Program-made: the position numbers and the translations under genes
Notes under the pieces: model-generated
Database searches by the model: none
Told to the model about the DNA's origin: nothing
What the model saw: only the letters and a program-made list of their open reading frames with translations
Part shown: piece after piece, positions 1 through 11,737 of the stretch
Layout: each line of letters begins with the position of its first letter
Numbering within the stretch: the stretch's first letter is position 1
NCBI RefSeq assembly: GCF_000189635.1
Contig: NW_002475946.1
Span: 1-64,000 of the forward strand
Source of the DNA: Tetrahymena thermophila SB210
Taxonomy: Eukaryota; Ciliophora; Oligohymenophorea; Hymenostomatida; Tetrahymenidae
Direction: 5' to 3'
Length of the DNA: 64,000 nucleotides

Positions 1-3000
1 AGGTTTGTGATAATTAAATAATTTAAGCTATTTGATTAAATTATTTTAATTAAGTTATTTATTGCATTCTTATTCTTTTGAAAATAGGAGGATAACCTTT
101 TATCTTTCATATTTTTAACAGGACTACATTCTTTTATAGCACTAAAAAGCATTTTTAAGATTATTAAATGAATTATCTTTGTTGATATACTTTTTTTTCT
201 CAGAAATTAAATTTAAATATATCTGATCTTATAAATTAAATTAGCAAACATAGTTCAGAGACTTAAATAGGGCTTCCTACCAAGAAATTTGCAATTTTGA
301 TTTTTTTTCATATTCAATAAATCTTTTAGTAATATTTTAAAGAGAATCTATGATTAAATACCAGTGTTTTTCATTGTAAACATGTGTCAAAGGTATAATT
401 ATTTCTAAATCTTAGTTGTATATTTAAATGATTATTCTATCATCGTTCTTTAAGAATTTAGATTACTAAATAGACTTTAGACAATTTTCTACAGTTGTAT
501 ATTTTAAACAATAATCTAATTGAATTATTACTATTAAATCAATAGGAATATTTTGTTATTCAATCATATCAAATAAATTCTCTCTTATTTATATTTAAGG
601 ATGGTTTTGAAATAATTAAGTAATATGGAAAATTGCTTTCTTCCTCAAAGATGGATTATAATGAGTTCCTTCTTCGATGCATAATGTAAATTATTAAATT
701 GCCTATGAATAATTTTTTTAACTCTACTCCATAAGTCCAAATAAAAAATGTTGTCTACTTCTTTGAATTTGAAAAATCTATTTTTTAATTTCTATGCAAG
801 CTCCAATCTATAAATTTTGATGAGACTTGCATTTTATTTCATTAATTATATTTTTTTACGAAGGATAGTTATTAGGAGTTATGAATGTGAGAGTTTATTA
901 ATTTATTTAATTATGAAAAAGTTAGTCTAAAGTTTCAAAGTAAATTTGAATCTTTTTACTTTCTTTTAAGTTTAAAATTATTTCAATAATTTCTTAAAGC
1001 AAGAAGATTTTAAAATTATCTGGAAAATAAAAATCGTTATTCTAAACCAATCTTAAAACTATTTCAAATATTTCCAAAGATTTTTGTAATAAAGTCTAAT
1101 TTTATGGTTGTTGATTTGAAATGAGTTTTTCTATATTCTTTTCTTTATCATTTTGGCTATATTTTAAAAAATTATTTTAGTTTAATTTATTTTCTTATGT
1201 ATAAATAACTTGAAGCGCTTGTTATTTTAAGCAATATGCTTGAGAAAATAATCTTTTTGACAGAATTAAAATTTAATTTTCAGTTTTTATTGAAGAGGTA
1301 TCTATGAACTTTTGGTTTGTTAGATCTTGATAATTTATACCAAGGGATTCTAAGTTTAGTTAAATAGCAGACTCAAAGTATTCTGAACCCAAGCTAAAAT
1401 CATATTTTAGAAGATAAATTATACCCAAATTGTAATAACACCTACTAAGTCCAGTTTAATTTTTAAGCTTTTAGAATATAGTTTTGGCCTAGGTAAAATG
1501 AAAAAGAGTTTTCATTGAGTTTTATTAATTTTAATTTTATGAGTTTATTTAATAGTTAATAACACTTTCTAGATCTTGAAAAACTTATTTTATGATCTTC
1601 ATTTCTAGGAATAATGGTTTAAGTCCTTTGAGTATCTTTTCTTTCCTTTCTTCTCTAATTTATTCTTATTCTTTAAATGCCACTTTTTTTTAGAGCCTCT
1701 CTTTAAATTTATTTTAAGAGTTAGGTGAATAGTTAGCTCTATTAAATGAAAAATTTTAATCTTATGAATTCAATTAAATGTTATCGCATTTCTTTCCAAG
1801 AATGTGAGATTGCTAAATATAATCAAAAATTCTTTGAGTACTCTAGTTTAATTTTTTTAAATTTTAAGGAGGAGAGTAAGAATTTTTAGAAGATTACAAT
1901 GGAGAATTAAAGTGACTATTTAATTTCTTTAAAGGGCTATCTATAAAGTCATGGTTAGTTTTTGATTATTCATCAAACGATTTTTCAACTACTTAGCAAA
2001 ACTTTATTGGTGTATTCTAAAATTACCTTGTAGATTCTTCTTCTAATAAAAATTAATTTTAACTTTAATCAATCTACATATTTGTCTAATTAGGGTTTTC
2101 ACCCTATATTAATTATAAGCTTATTTTATTTTAACTTCTTTTTATACATTATTGGCTTTTAATTTGTTTATTTTTTATAATAGTTTATTATGTATCATTT
2201 TTATTGTTAATTAGTTAGCTTATATTTATTTAATATGATAACTGTTCCTTATAACTCATTTATAAGAATTAAATTAAGATTTCTATCGGTTTTTAAATTT
2301 AATTTATTAATAATAAACCATAATTTATAATAAAAAGTAATATGATTGAACTAACCAAAACGAAATCAAATACTAGAAAATATTTGATAAATTGTATGTT
2401 GATTAAATTAAATAATTTTAATTAATCACTTCTATCTGTTATGACTCTAGCAATAAATATTATAGCAAATGAATAAGGCTATTGATTGTTATATCCCTTA
2501 AGTTGACTCTACACAGGTAGAATAAAACTAATTCTTATAAAAAATAAACTTCATATTTTTTATTAAATTTAATACTGAATTAAATTCTGATAAGTTTTAG
2601 TAAATATATTTTGATATTTTATAAAATCATTTTATTGATTATTTTATTAAAAAAATTAAAAAAATTGTTCAAATAAGTGAATTTATTTTCTTTTTAAATG
2701 TTAAAGTTTAATTTAATTTTAATCAACTTACTGTTTTTATCCAAACCTTTGCCATTATTAGTAAAATTTGTCAAAATTAGTGTTTTCAATAGAATAACTC
2801 CCACTTTTAATAAATTCAATAGTTTCATTTACTTGCTATGCAAATTCTTGCTTTTAAGATTGACACATATGCATCTATTCAATAGAAATGCTGCAAAATT
2901 AATTTATATTAAAAAATTCTATATCTGCCCATGTCATAACTTAATAAAAAACAAGTAATGGATGAAAAAAAACCTATAAAATATGTTAAGAAATATAAAT

Positions 3001-4615
3001 ATTCAAATCATTTTTCGAATAAAAAGGTTACAGTTGAGTTGAATTCATGAAATAATACTGAATAAGAATTTTCACTTTTATCTGAATCAAAAACTTGTAA
3101 AATATTTGGTATTGAAAAATCAATATTATCCACTGAATAGAATTGAGACTCATATTCCATTTATGTAGAAAGACTCATCAGCAAAGTTCCTGTTAGAGCA
3201 TCAATATATGGTTCAAAAATAAAAAACCCTAATTATAATATTATTTGGTTAAATATTTCATAATAATTTAAAATTAATTCCTAAATAATAAGTATCAAAA
3301 AAAAATAAATATCTAAAATTTATATTTATTTTTTCTATTAAATTTACTAATTAATAAGCATAAAAACCTATTTAATTTAACTATTTAAAAATTTTTCTTT
3401 TTCATAATCAGGTTTTGTCCTAATTTATTTATTCATACTAAGTTAAAAAATGTAAATATTTTTTATTATTAGAGAGTTCTTTCAAAAATATGTATTTTTA
3501 TGAAAATTAAATTGCTTAATTTTAATATAAATCAGAATGAAATTTAATATTTTTTAATTAATTTACTTGAAAAAATAAATTATTTTGATTACCTTTATTT
3601 TTTTAAGCATATTTATACCAATATCTGCATCTAGGATCATATGGTTCAATAAAATCATTTCCAAAGCAATTCTCAAAATCAGAAGCAGTATAATTATAAA
3701 ACCTAATAATTAGCAAAAATAATTTTAATAATATGTATAAGCTATTTTTATTTAAGGATACAGTGAGGGATTTACTTATTGGACTGATGTTTAATCTGAA
3801 TTATAAATATTACTAATTTATATTATTCCTTCATTCTAAGAAGCTTTAAAAGCAGCTCTTCCATAAAAGGAAATAAAATCATTCTAATAAACAAAATATA
3901 AAAGCTAATAAATCAATCAAAAATACTAATAAAATAATATTTTTCTTACTGTTTTAATGAAATATTACTGCTATGGACTTAGAAGATTAAATTTAAATAC
4001 ACTTCTGACAAAATAGAGATCAGCATAAAATATGCTTTAGTTTAATTGATTGTACACATATTAAGGACATTAATTAAAAATGAATTCTCTATAGGAGCAG
4101 ACAGTGAAAATAGTTTTCGGATTATCTTTTTTTAGATAGAATAATAAAATTTAATTCAAGAAAGAACATCTTTACATTTTATTTGTGAATTCTAATATTT
4201 TTTTATTAACGATTTTATAACCACCATATGCAACTCTAACTATTTTTAAAGTGAAGACATAAATGTTTTAAATCTTAATTATTAACTAAAATTTAACCTA
4301 CCTAATTAAAGCTGTATTCTAACAACACCTAATGGGAGTAAGCAGAATTTTATAAAGTTTATTTTTATAATGAATTTATCCATATTCCACTATCATATTC
4401 CCTAATTATTAGTGTTAGTTTTTTAAATTTGTAAAAGATCATTTCTAATATAAATTAATATTTTTCAATGATTAAACTTCAAATGAAAGATTAATATTTT
4501 ACCATTAGTTTAAAGCTTTCCATAAAATTTTGTAAAATACGGTTAATGTAAATGCAACTCCAATCATTATCGGTAAAGAAACTGTAATAATAAGTCTCAA
4601 AATCAAATATTTCAT
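1..4615 (-). CDS. Cache-type membrane receptor paralog 6 (C-terminus cut by window edge)
   Basis: Leftmost member of the array. The ATG at 4615 opens an anchor starting MKYLILRLIITVSLP, ending in a conserved ..NQW at the first splice site (donor near 4502). Further short exons match those of the neighbours. The Cache-type motif YDPRCRYWYKYA is encoded around 3628-3642, and an exon near 3150-3230 carries the Cache strand before the second membrane segment. That segment, with the motif NYGLLLINQI followed by KPIEI, lies near 2290-2360. The last, long exon continues to base 1 without a TGA that I could place. By alignment with the next copy, whose stop lies about 240 bp beyond the equivalent of position 70, roughly the last 60-80 residues are outside the window. 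Role inferred: surface sensor for a small ligand. Confidence 0.75.
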
Positions 4616-5208
4616 TATAACTAGTAATTTTTAGGGTTATTTCTACTTATATATAATATATAATTTGCGTTTAAAATCAAACAAAATAAATAAATAGAAG
4701 TATTAGTTTCTTCTATTAATTTAACACTAATAAAATTTTAGTTATTTGTAAATAGGTTAGACTTTCAATCATAAAAACTGGCCTAAAAATTCATTTACTT
4801 CATTTTAATTAATTTCAAAAACAATTTATTGATTTAGCATTTTATCAGTAATATACTAAAACTCATTTAAAAATATTAATTAACATAAAAAAAATTTCAT
4901 ATTATCTATATCTATGAAAATTAATTTTTTTTGGATTATACCATATACTATCGATTTTTATGACAATATTTACTATGATAAAGTGCTTAAAATCGTTAAT
5001 TAATTTAAATTAAAAAAATGAGAAAGAAAATTATTTATGTGTGTTTTTTTAAAAATTAAAGTAAATATATTTAATAATATTTTAACATAAAATTTATTTT
5101 ATAAATTAAGTAATTTAAAATTTATTTAAATGATAAGTACTAAAATAAATTTGATAATATATACTGATATAATATTTTTAATAATACTTATAAAGAAGCA
5201 ATTACTGT
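4616..5208. other. Spacer between array genes 5 and 6
   Basis: Very AT-rich (over 80% by eye) with no reading frame of note. It must hold the promoter of gene 6 and the 3' end of gene 5. No distinct motif could be singled out. Confidence 0.5.
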
Positions 5209-8200
5209 TCAAGAAATATTAAGGACAGATAGAAATTCCTGGTAATCATTAATATTTTTTTCATTTCTTAACTTTAATAGATTAGATAAAAGTTAGTTAT
5301 CATCTTCGAAAGATTAATAAATAAAACTATCAATAAGTTAATCAGATTTTTTATTTTTATTTAAAGAATATTCCTTTAAATGATAAATAATTGGCTTTTA
5401 ATAATTCATTAATTTTAAATTTAAGCTAATTTTGTTCATGTTTAAACATTCTTCTTCTTATTATTTTGAAAATAATATTATTACTTTTTTCCTTTATAAA
5501 CTTTATTTATATTAAGCAAAATATTTTTCAGAATTATTTATTAATAATTTATTGCTTTTATAATCTTTATTTAATTAATTTTTTATTTATTCTAAATATA
5601 TATGATCTTATATCTTCAATTCATAAATATGATTAAAGGACATATTAATAGCTTCTTGCCAACTGATTTATTATTTTTTTGTTTTTTCTTTTTGGATTAT
5701 GGTTTTTTCTATATTTTGAATAGAATTTATTATCAAATTCCAATGCTTTTTATTTATTATCTCAGTGAATGGCATGAAAACATCTAATTCAACATGAAAT
5801 ATTAAAATGAGTATTCTATCTTTTTTTTCAAAAAAACTATTTTATTAAAGGCTTTTAATGCATTATTCAATAGAAGAATATTGCATTTAATATTCTAATT
5901 AAATTATAAGAACTAAGTCAATAAAATTGTTTGTATCATTTTAAAAATCAGTTTTAATGTAAACATTTTTATATAAAGGTGTTTATTAGAATAATTAATT
6001 TAGACGAAATTCTGTTTTCTTTCTTAAAATAGGATTGTAATGGACACCCTTTTCTAAGCATAATGTAAATTATTCTATTGATTATATAAAATTTTTGTTT
6101 TATTATTCTATTAATCCTAATAGATAATGGTGTCTGCTTTTTTGAATTTAAATAATTTATTTTTTAATTCCGTCATTCATTTCATCAGCTATAGAAAAAA
6201 GTTTTTAATTTTTTTTTTGGCTTATCGTAACTCTTTATGATTATGATGATTGATATATTAAAGATAAATTTATATTGCTTTACTAATTTGTAGAAATATT
6301 CAAGAATTGATTTAAGTCATGGAGGTAATTATTATTTTATTTATATATATTTAATTCTATCATTATTTCAATAATTTCTTGGAGTAAAAAAATTTTTAAT
6401 ATTTCTGAAAAAATTTAGCCACCACTCAAACCCAATTTATAAATTATTTAAAATATATTTAATGATTTTAGTAATAAAGTTTTGCCTACCTGAGTATAAT
6501 TTTAAATTGCTTTTTCCTAAATACTCTCTTAATACACTTAATCCTAAGCTTTATCATTTTAGTTTTAGTTTATTTGGATTAAAGAAAACGCTTATTCTTT
6601 CATACAGAATGCTTGACATATTATTTTTTTAGACAATATTAAAAGCTGCTCATCTGTCAAAAGAATAGATGGATTTGTTATTTTTTAGTCTATCAAATCT
6701 TAATAATTAACTCCAATACTATTGAGACTAACTTAAATTGAGGATTCAAAATACTCTGAAGCTAGTATGTATTCGTATTTCATTAGATATATCACACCTA
6801 AATTGAAGTAGCATCGGCTAAGCCCTGTTTAATTTTGCAGCTTTTAAAATGTTGTTTTTGCTTTTGAAAAATGAAAAAGATTATTAACAAAGTCTTATTA
6901 ATTTTAGTTTTAAGCATCAATCTAATAATTTATTAACATCTCTAAATCTTAGAAAACCTTTTTAATTATTTTCATTTCTAAAAATAATGGCTTCAGACCT
7001 TTAAGAATTTTATCTTTTTCTTCAAATTTGTCTTAAATTTTAGCATTTTACATAATCTCTATACTACATTCTTTTTGTAGCTAAGTATCAATACTAGTTT
7101 TCTTTAATCTTTTAACACTTTAAGTGATTGAAGTATTGCTATCTATTAATTTTTATTAATAGGAAAATTGTTTCTTTCTTGGTTAAATTTGTTGATGGTT
7201 TTATTCAAGATTTAAAACTTTTTCAGAATTGAAATTTAAAATTTTCTTTTCACTTGCAGCTGGAGAAAAAATAGATTTTTACCTTTATCTTATTTTATTA
7301 TATAAAGTTGTTGGACTTCTTGATTAATAGTTATCAAATTTTAATTTTTATATGTGATTCCAAGAAGTTTTTTCATTTAAAAATTCTAGAGAGTCATTAT
7401 TCCAATATTATTTAGATGATTCTTCATCAGTTAATTTCTTCTATATTACTTAATTTTAAAAGGAAATATAATTTTAGCTGTCACTTTAATTTTATGACTA
7501 GAATATTTACTTTTTTTAGTATGATTATTTTATTTAGTCAATCTTAATTGATTATTAAGTTTTTATTAGTTTCATTTTTTATATTGATTATTTTATTTCC
7601 TCTCTACTTTAGTTCAATGTATTTTATTTTATTTAACTTGATAATTATTAACTGTAACTTTCTTATAAGAATTTTGTTAGAATTTCTATTGGTTACTTAA
7701 TTGAATAAACTTAAAATAGTCCATAATTTATAATAAAAATGAGTATAATAGAACTTACAAAAGCAAATTCAATCATCAAAAAAAGTTTTATTAAGCTAAA
7801 GTTTATCAATTTAAGGAGCATTAAACTATCACTGTTATCTGTAATTACCCTTGCAATCAAAATTATACTAGAAGAATATGGTTTCTAATTGTTGTAGCCC
7901 TTTAGTCTGCTCTAAACAGGAAAAATAATGCTATATCTAATATAAAAAATATATTTTTCAAAAATGTATCTAAATAAAGAAGTTAGAAAAAATAATTTAA
8001 AGTAGAAGTAAATGGATTTTAATAAAAGAAAAGTAAAATAATATTTACTATTTTTAGCCAAACCTTTCCCATTATTAATAAAGCTAGCTCAAATTGGTTT
8101 GATTTTGAATTAAATCATCATTACTTTGAATAAATTTGATTGTTTTATTAACTTAATTAGAAAGTTGTTATTTTTACGATAAGCAAATATCCATTTATTC

Positions 8201-9852
8201 TTAAGAAATACTACAGTATTATTTGATATTAAAAAATTCTATATCCGACCAACTCATTACTTAATAGAAAGCAAGTAAAGGATGATATAAAACCTATTAG
8301 ATTTTTTAATAAATAAATAAATAAATTATTTTTATTGAAATAATTGAATTGTTATTTTTGTTATTTATAAAACTATACTGTTTAGTTGAATTCATGAAAT
8401 AATACTGTATAAGCATTTTCGCTTGAACTCAATAACTCATTAATATTTTGCATTGTAAAATCAATTGTATCAACAGATTAGAACTAAGAATGAAAATCAA
8501 TTTATGTAGAAAGACTCATCAGCAGAGCTCCTGTTATAGAATCTATATATGGCTCAAAAATAAAAAAGCCTATTAAGCAATTAAAAGAAATAAATTTTTT
8601 AGCTTTAATAATGATAATAATAAATTATTTTTATTCCAAATTTTGACTAAAATTCTCAAAATAATAAGTAATTACTTAATCAATTAATATAATTATAAAT
8701 ATTGTTTAATCTATACCTTAATTTTATTACGCGTAAATGAACCAATATCTACATCTAGGATCATAAGGTTCTATAAATTTATTTCCATTACAACTTTCAT
8801 AATCAGAATCAGTATAATTATAAAAACTAATAATATTAAAGTATAAAACATATTTTTAAAGAAAAGTACCCAGTAATTAATCAAAATTTTAATTTTTAAA
8901 AAATTATATTGAATTTTAATAAAAAAATATTTTTTAAAATGAGATAATTTAAATATTTTACTGTATTAAAAAAAATTAAATATTTTAAATAAAATTTACA
9001 CAGAAGGTAAAACTTATTATACTGAGGTATTATCAGAATTATAAATATTACTAATTTATATTAGCCCTTCAATCTAAGATGCCTTAAAAGCAGATCTTCC
9101 ATAATAAGAAATAAAATCATTCTAATATAAAATTAAGTATTAAAATTAAAAAAATATTTAATATCTTAAATTGTTACAATTTTAATAAAATATTGCTATT
9201 CAGGTGTTAGCAAATCAAATTTAAATACATCTCTAACAAAATAAAGATCAGCATAAAATATACTTTTATTTAATTAATCATAAACATATTAAGGACATTA
9301 ATTAAATGTGAATTCTCTATAGGAGCAAACAGTGAAAACAGTTTTTGAATTATCTATTTTTTTTGTTATTGAATTTTTAGAAATGTCTTATATTAATAAT
9401 AAAATTTATTATACAGATAATCTGATTATTTTGATATTTTTTTATCAAACCTTTGACTACAACCATATGAAGCTCTAACTATTAAGTTTTGAATAATTAT
9501 TTTAATCTTGATATGAAAAAAATGTACCTAATTGAAGCTATATTCTAATAAAATCTATTCAGAATAAGCAGAATTTAGTAATATTTACTTTTACACTTAA
9601 TCATTCCATTAGCCACTCTATAGTTACCTAAATATATTATTATTTATAAAAGTTTTGCAACATTATCGTTAAAGATAATACTAATTTATTAATTTTAGAT
9701 AGATCTTAAACTAAAAATGAAAAATGACAAATTTTTTACCATTAAACTAGAGATCTCCATAAAATATTATAAAATATTGCTAACACAAAACCAACTCCAA
9801 TTATAGTAGGTAATGAAACAGTTATTAACAATCTCAAAATTAGATATTTCAT
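5209..9852 (-). CDS. Cache-type membrane receptor paralog 5
   Basis: Complete copy, ATG at 9852 to TGA at 5209. The N-terminus MKYLILRLLITVSLPTIIG is a signal anchor. The Cache exon with YDPRCRYWFIYA lies at about 8735-8830 (motif 8751-8765). The second membrane segment and the following PIEIL-type HAMP-like start lie near 7680-7760. The long last exon holds the TPR-like helices and then the vWA-like end: DLVLIIQLEYQ at the place of the metal-binding strand, and DRILILIFHVELDVFMPFT downstream (about 5760-5930). In a canonical vWA domain the first strand is followed by DxSxS; here it is QLEYQ, so metal binding by MIDAS is not expected. The protein ends ..FLSVLNIS. Confidence 0.8.
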
Positions 9853-10119
9853 AATGTTGTTTATTTTATTTACTTCTACTTCTTAATTTAAGCAAATATA
9901 TTAATATTAAAATAAGGTAATTAAAAACTCTTTGTTTATTATGATATCCCTTATTAATCAATAAATAATTATTTTGTTTTTATAAATTTTTTGTTATATG
10001 AATTATATAATATTTAATATAAAAGATATTTCTTTTCCAGTAAATTAATAATCATTTTTTAAAAAATTTAAAAATTATATTCTACTTAAAAGCTAAGAAA
10101 AAAGCTCATATTTTCTTTT

Positions 10120-10775
10120 TTAATATGAAATATACATTTCTGTAAAATTTATTTTAGAAAGTTTTATCTTATTAAAAATTCACTACTCAAACATTATTTA
10201 TATTTTTCCTCTTCAAATAAATTCTTTATTATAGTTGAATTAATAATCTAAATTTGAAAGAGGTTTTCATTTTTATAATATTATAAATTTTTTTGGAATT
10301 TTACCAATTTTTATTCAAATAATTTATCATTTTTTATGAGTTTATAGCATTGTTACCTTAGTTTTAGGGGAGTTTATTATACTTTCCTAAATGTTTTCGT
10401 ACCTTTTTAGGAATTTTAATAAAATTTCTATTGGCTATTTTATTGAATAAATTAAAAATAGGATATAATAAATAATAGAAATGTTATTATTAAAAGAATA
10501 AAAGTAAACTAAGCTCACTCAATAAAAAAGTGTTTTAACTAAGTTAATATTTATAAAATTAAATAGCTTCAATTAATAGTATATTATCTGCTAATACTTT
10601 CTCAATAATAGCTACGACAAATAATATATTTGAAATTGTTATTTCCTTGTAGCTTGCTTTAAAAATAAATAATAGTGCTAATTCAAATAAAAAAACTATT
10701 ATTTTCATATTTAAAATAAAAAAACAGAAGGGATTTTTATATTTTTAAAATTTAATTTGAACAAATTTTTTTCTT
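10120..10775 (-). pseudogene. Fragment of a seventh Cache receptor gene (second membrane segment region)
   Basis: This stretch aligns by eye with 19190-19880 of array gene 3: the start of the long exon, the second membrane segment and the following LIYSIKQPIEILLKF. Between the conserved GTTT..CTTTTATT and TTTATTC blocks it has 65 bases where gene 3 has 66, so the membrane segment and the PIEIL segment fall in different frames. No exons for the N-terminal anchor or Cache region lie upstream, because homology ends at about 10775, just before an 84-bp repeat and a scaffold gap. Read as a truncated, frameshifted remnant; the missing part could also be lost in the gap. Confidence 0.65.
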
Positions 10776-10857
10776 TAAAGATCTAAAATAAAGTAACTAA
10801 AATTCGATGATATTGAAGAACCCCTCTCCAAAAAACTCTGCTTTAAGTGTTATTATA
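10774..10857. repeat. 84-bp direct repeat, left copy
   Basis: Identical to 11459-11542 over all 84 bases; the copy ends exactly where the N run begins. Confidence 0.9.
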
Positions 10858-10957
10858 NNNNNNNNNNNNNNNNNNNNNNNNNNNNNNNNNNNNNNNNNNN
10901 NNNNNNNNNNNNNNNNNNNNNNNNNNNNNNNNNNNNNNNNNNNNNNNNNNNNNNNNN
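10858..10957. other. Scaffold gap (100 N)
   Basis: Exactly 100 N, the usual placeholder for a gap of unknown size. The left flank is the 84-bp repeat whose second copy lies 602 bp beyond the gap. Confidence 0.95.
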
Positions 10958-10997
10958 TTTTACATCAAAAATTTTAAATTTAGCTAAATTTTCTGAA

Positions 10998-11154
10998 GTG
11001 GGGTAGCAAAAATACAGGATTTGGGGCAATTTATTTCTGTAGTGATTAAGAATTTCTAAATTTTTCCTAAAAAAAAAGAATGAATTAATGATTCATTCAT
11101 TCTAACAACTATGAAACAATTTTTAAAATGGGAATTTAGAAATTTCTACCCCAC
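10998..11154. repeat. Three-tier imperfect palindrome (foldback or MITE-like)
   Basis: Nested inverted arms share one centre. Outer: GTGGGGTAG (10998-11006) with CTACCCCAC (11146-11154). Middle: AATTTCTAAATT (11051-11062) with AATTTAGAAATT (11133-11144). Inner: GAATGAAT (11078-11085) with ATTCATTC (11091-11098). The outer arms are GC-rich for this window. No coding capacity. Confidence 0.75.
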
Positions 11155-11328
11155 ACATTATAAGATTTTGATGCAATTTTTGAAATTTGCAGTCAAATTA
11201 AATTTTTTTGAAGAAAAGTTTTTAAAAAAGGCTAAAATTAAAAATTTAATTGAAAAATCATAAAGATTGATATAAATTAAAATTATAAAATTATTTATTT
11301 TTATATAAATTATATTCAAATACATCAT

Positions 11329-11372
11329 CCATTCAAAAAAATAGTGATATTAAATCACTAAATTTTGAATGG
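11329..11372. repeat. Hairpin-forming palindrome
   Basis: Arms CCATTCAAAA (11329-11338) and TTTTGAATGG (11363-11372) enclose a second complementary pair, TAGTGAT and ATCACTA, giving a stem of about 17 bp with a small internal bulge and a short loop. It lies in the same gap-adjacent segment as the larger palindrome. Confidence 0.8.
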
Positions 11373-11458
11373 CATTTGGCTTTTTTTTTATTTTTAATTA
11401 AATTTTTTTGATGAGTATTTTTAAAAACAATCATCATTTTGTTTTTCTTGATGATATA

Positions 11459-11542
11459 TTTAAAGATCTAAAATAAAGTAACTAAAATTCGATGATATTG
11501 AAGAACCCCTCTCCAAAAAACTCTGCTTTAAGTGTTATTATA
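11459..11542. repeat. 84-bp direct repeat, right copy
   Basis: Exact second copy of 10774-10857; it continues into the 3' flank of array gene 4. Confidence 0.9.
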
Positions 11543-11737
11543 CAAACCTTAAATCATTAAAATATTAAGAATTATAATTTGTAATTTTTTTAAAATTCTG
11601 CTGCTTGCTTTTAAGAAGGTTAAATTGATTTTAATAACAAAACTTTAAACATAAGTATTTCCTTGCTCTTTTGATCACAAAACTTGGATAAAGAACATAA
11701 ATTTCATTAAAAAAAACATAAATTAGTATGCTTTCAT

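Noticed and set aside
2698-2958. Plus-strand 86-codon frame
   Set aside because: Antisense to a coding exon of array gene 6.
5602-5787. Plus-strand 61-codon frame
   Set aside because: Antisense to the vWA-like exon of array gene 5.
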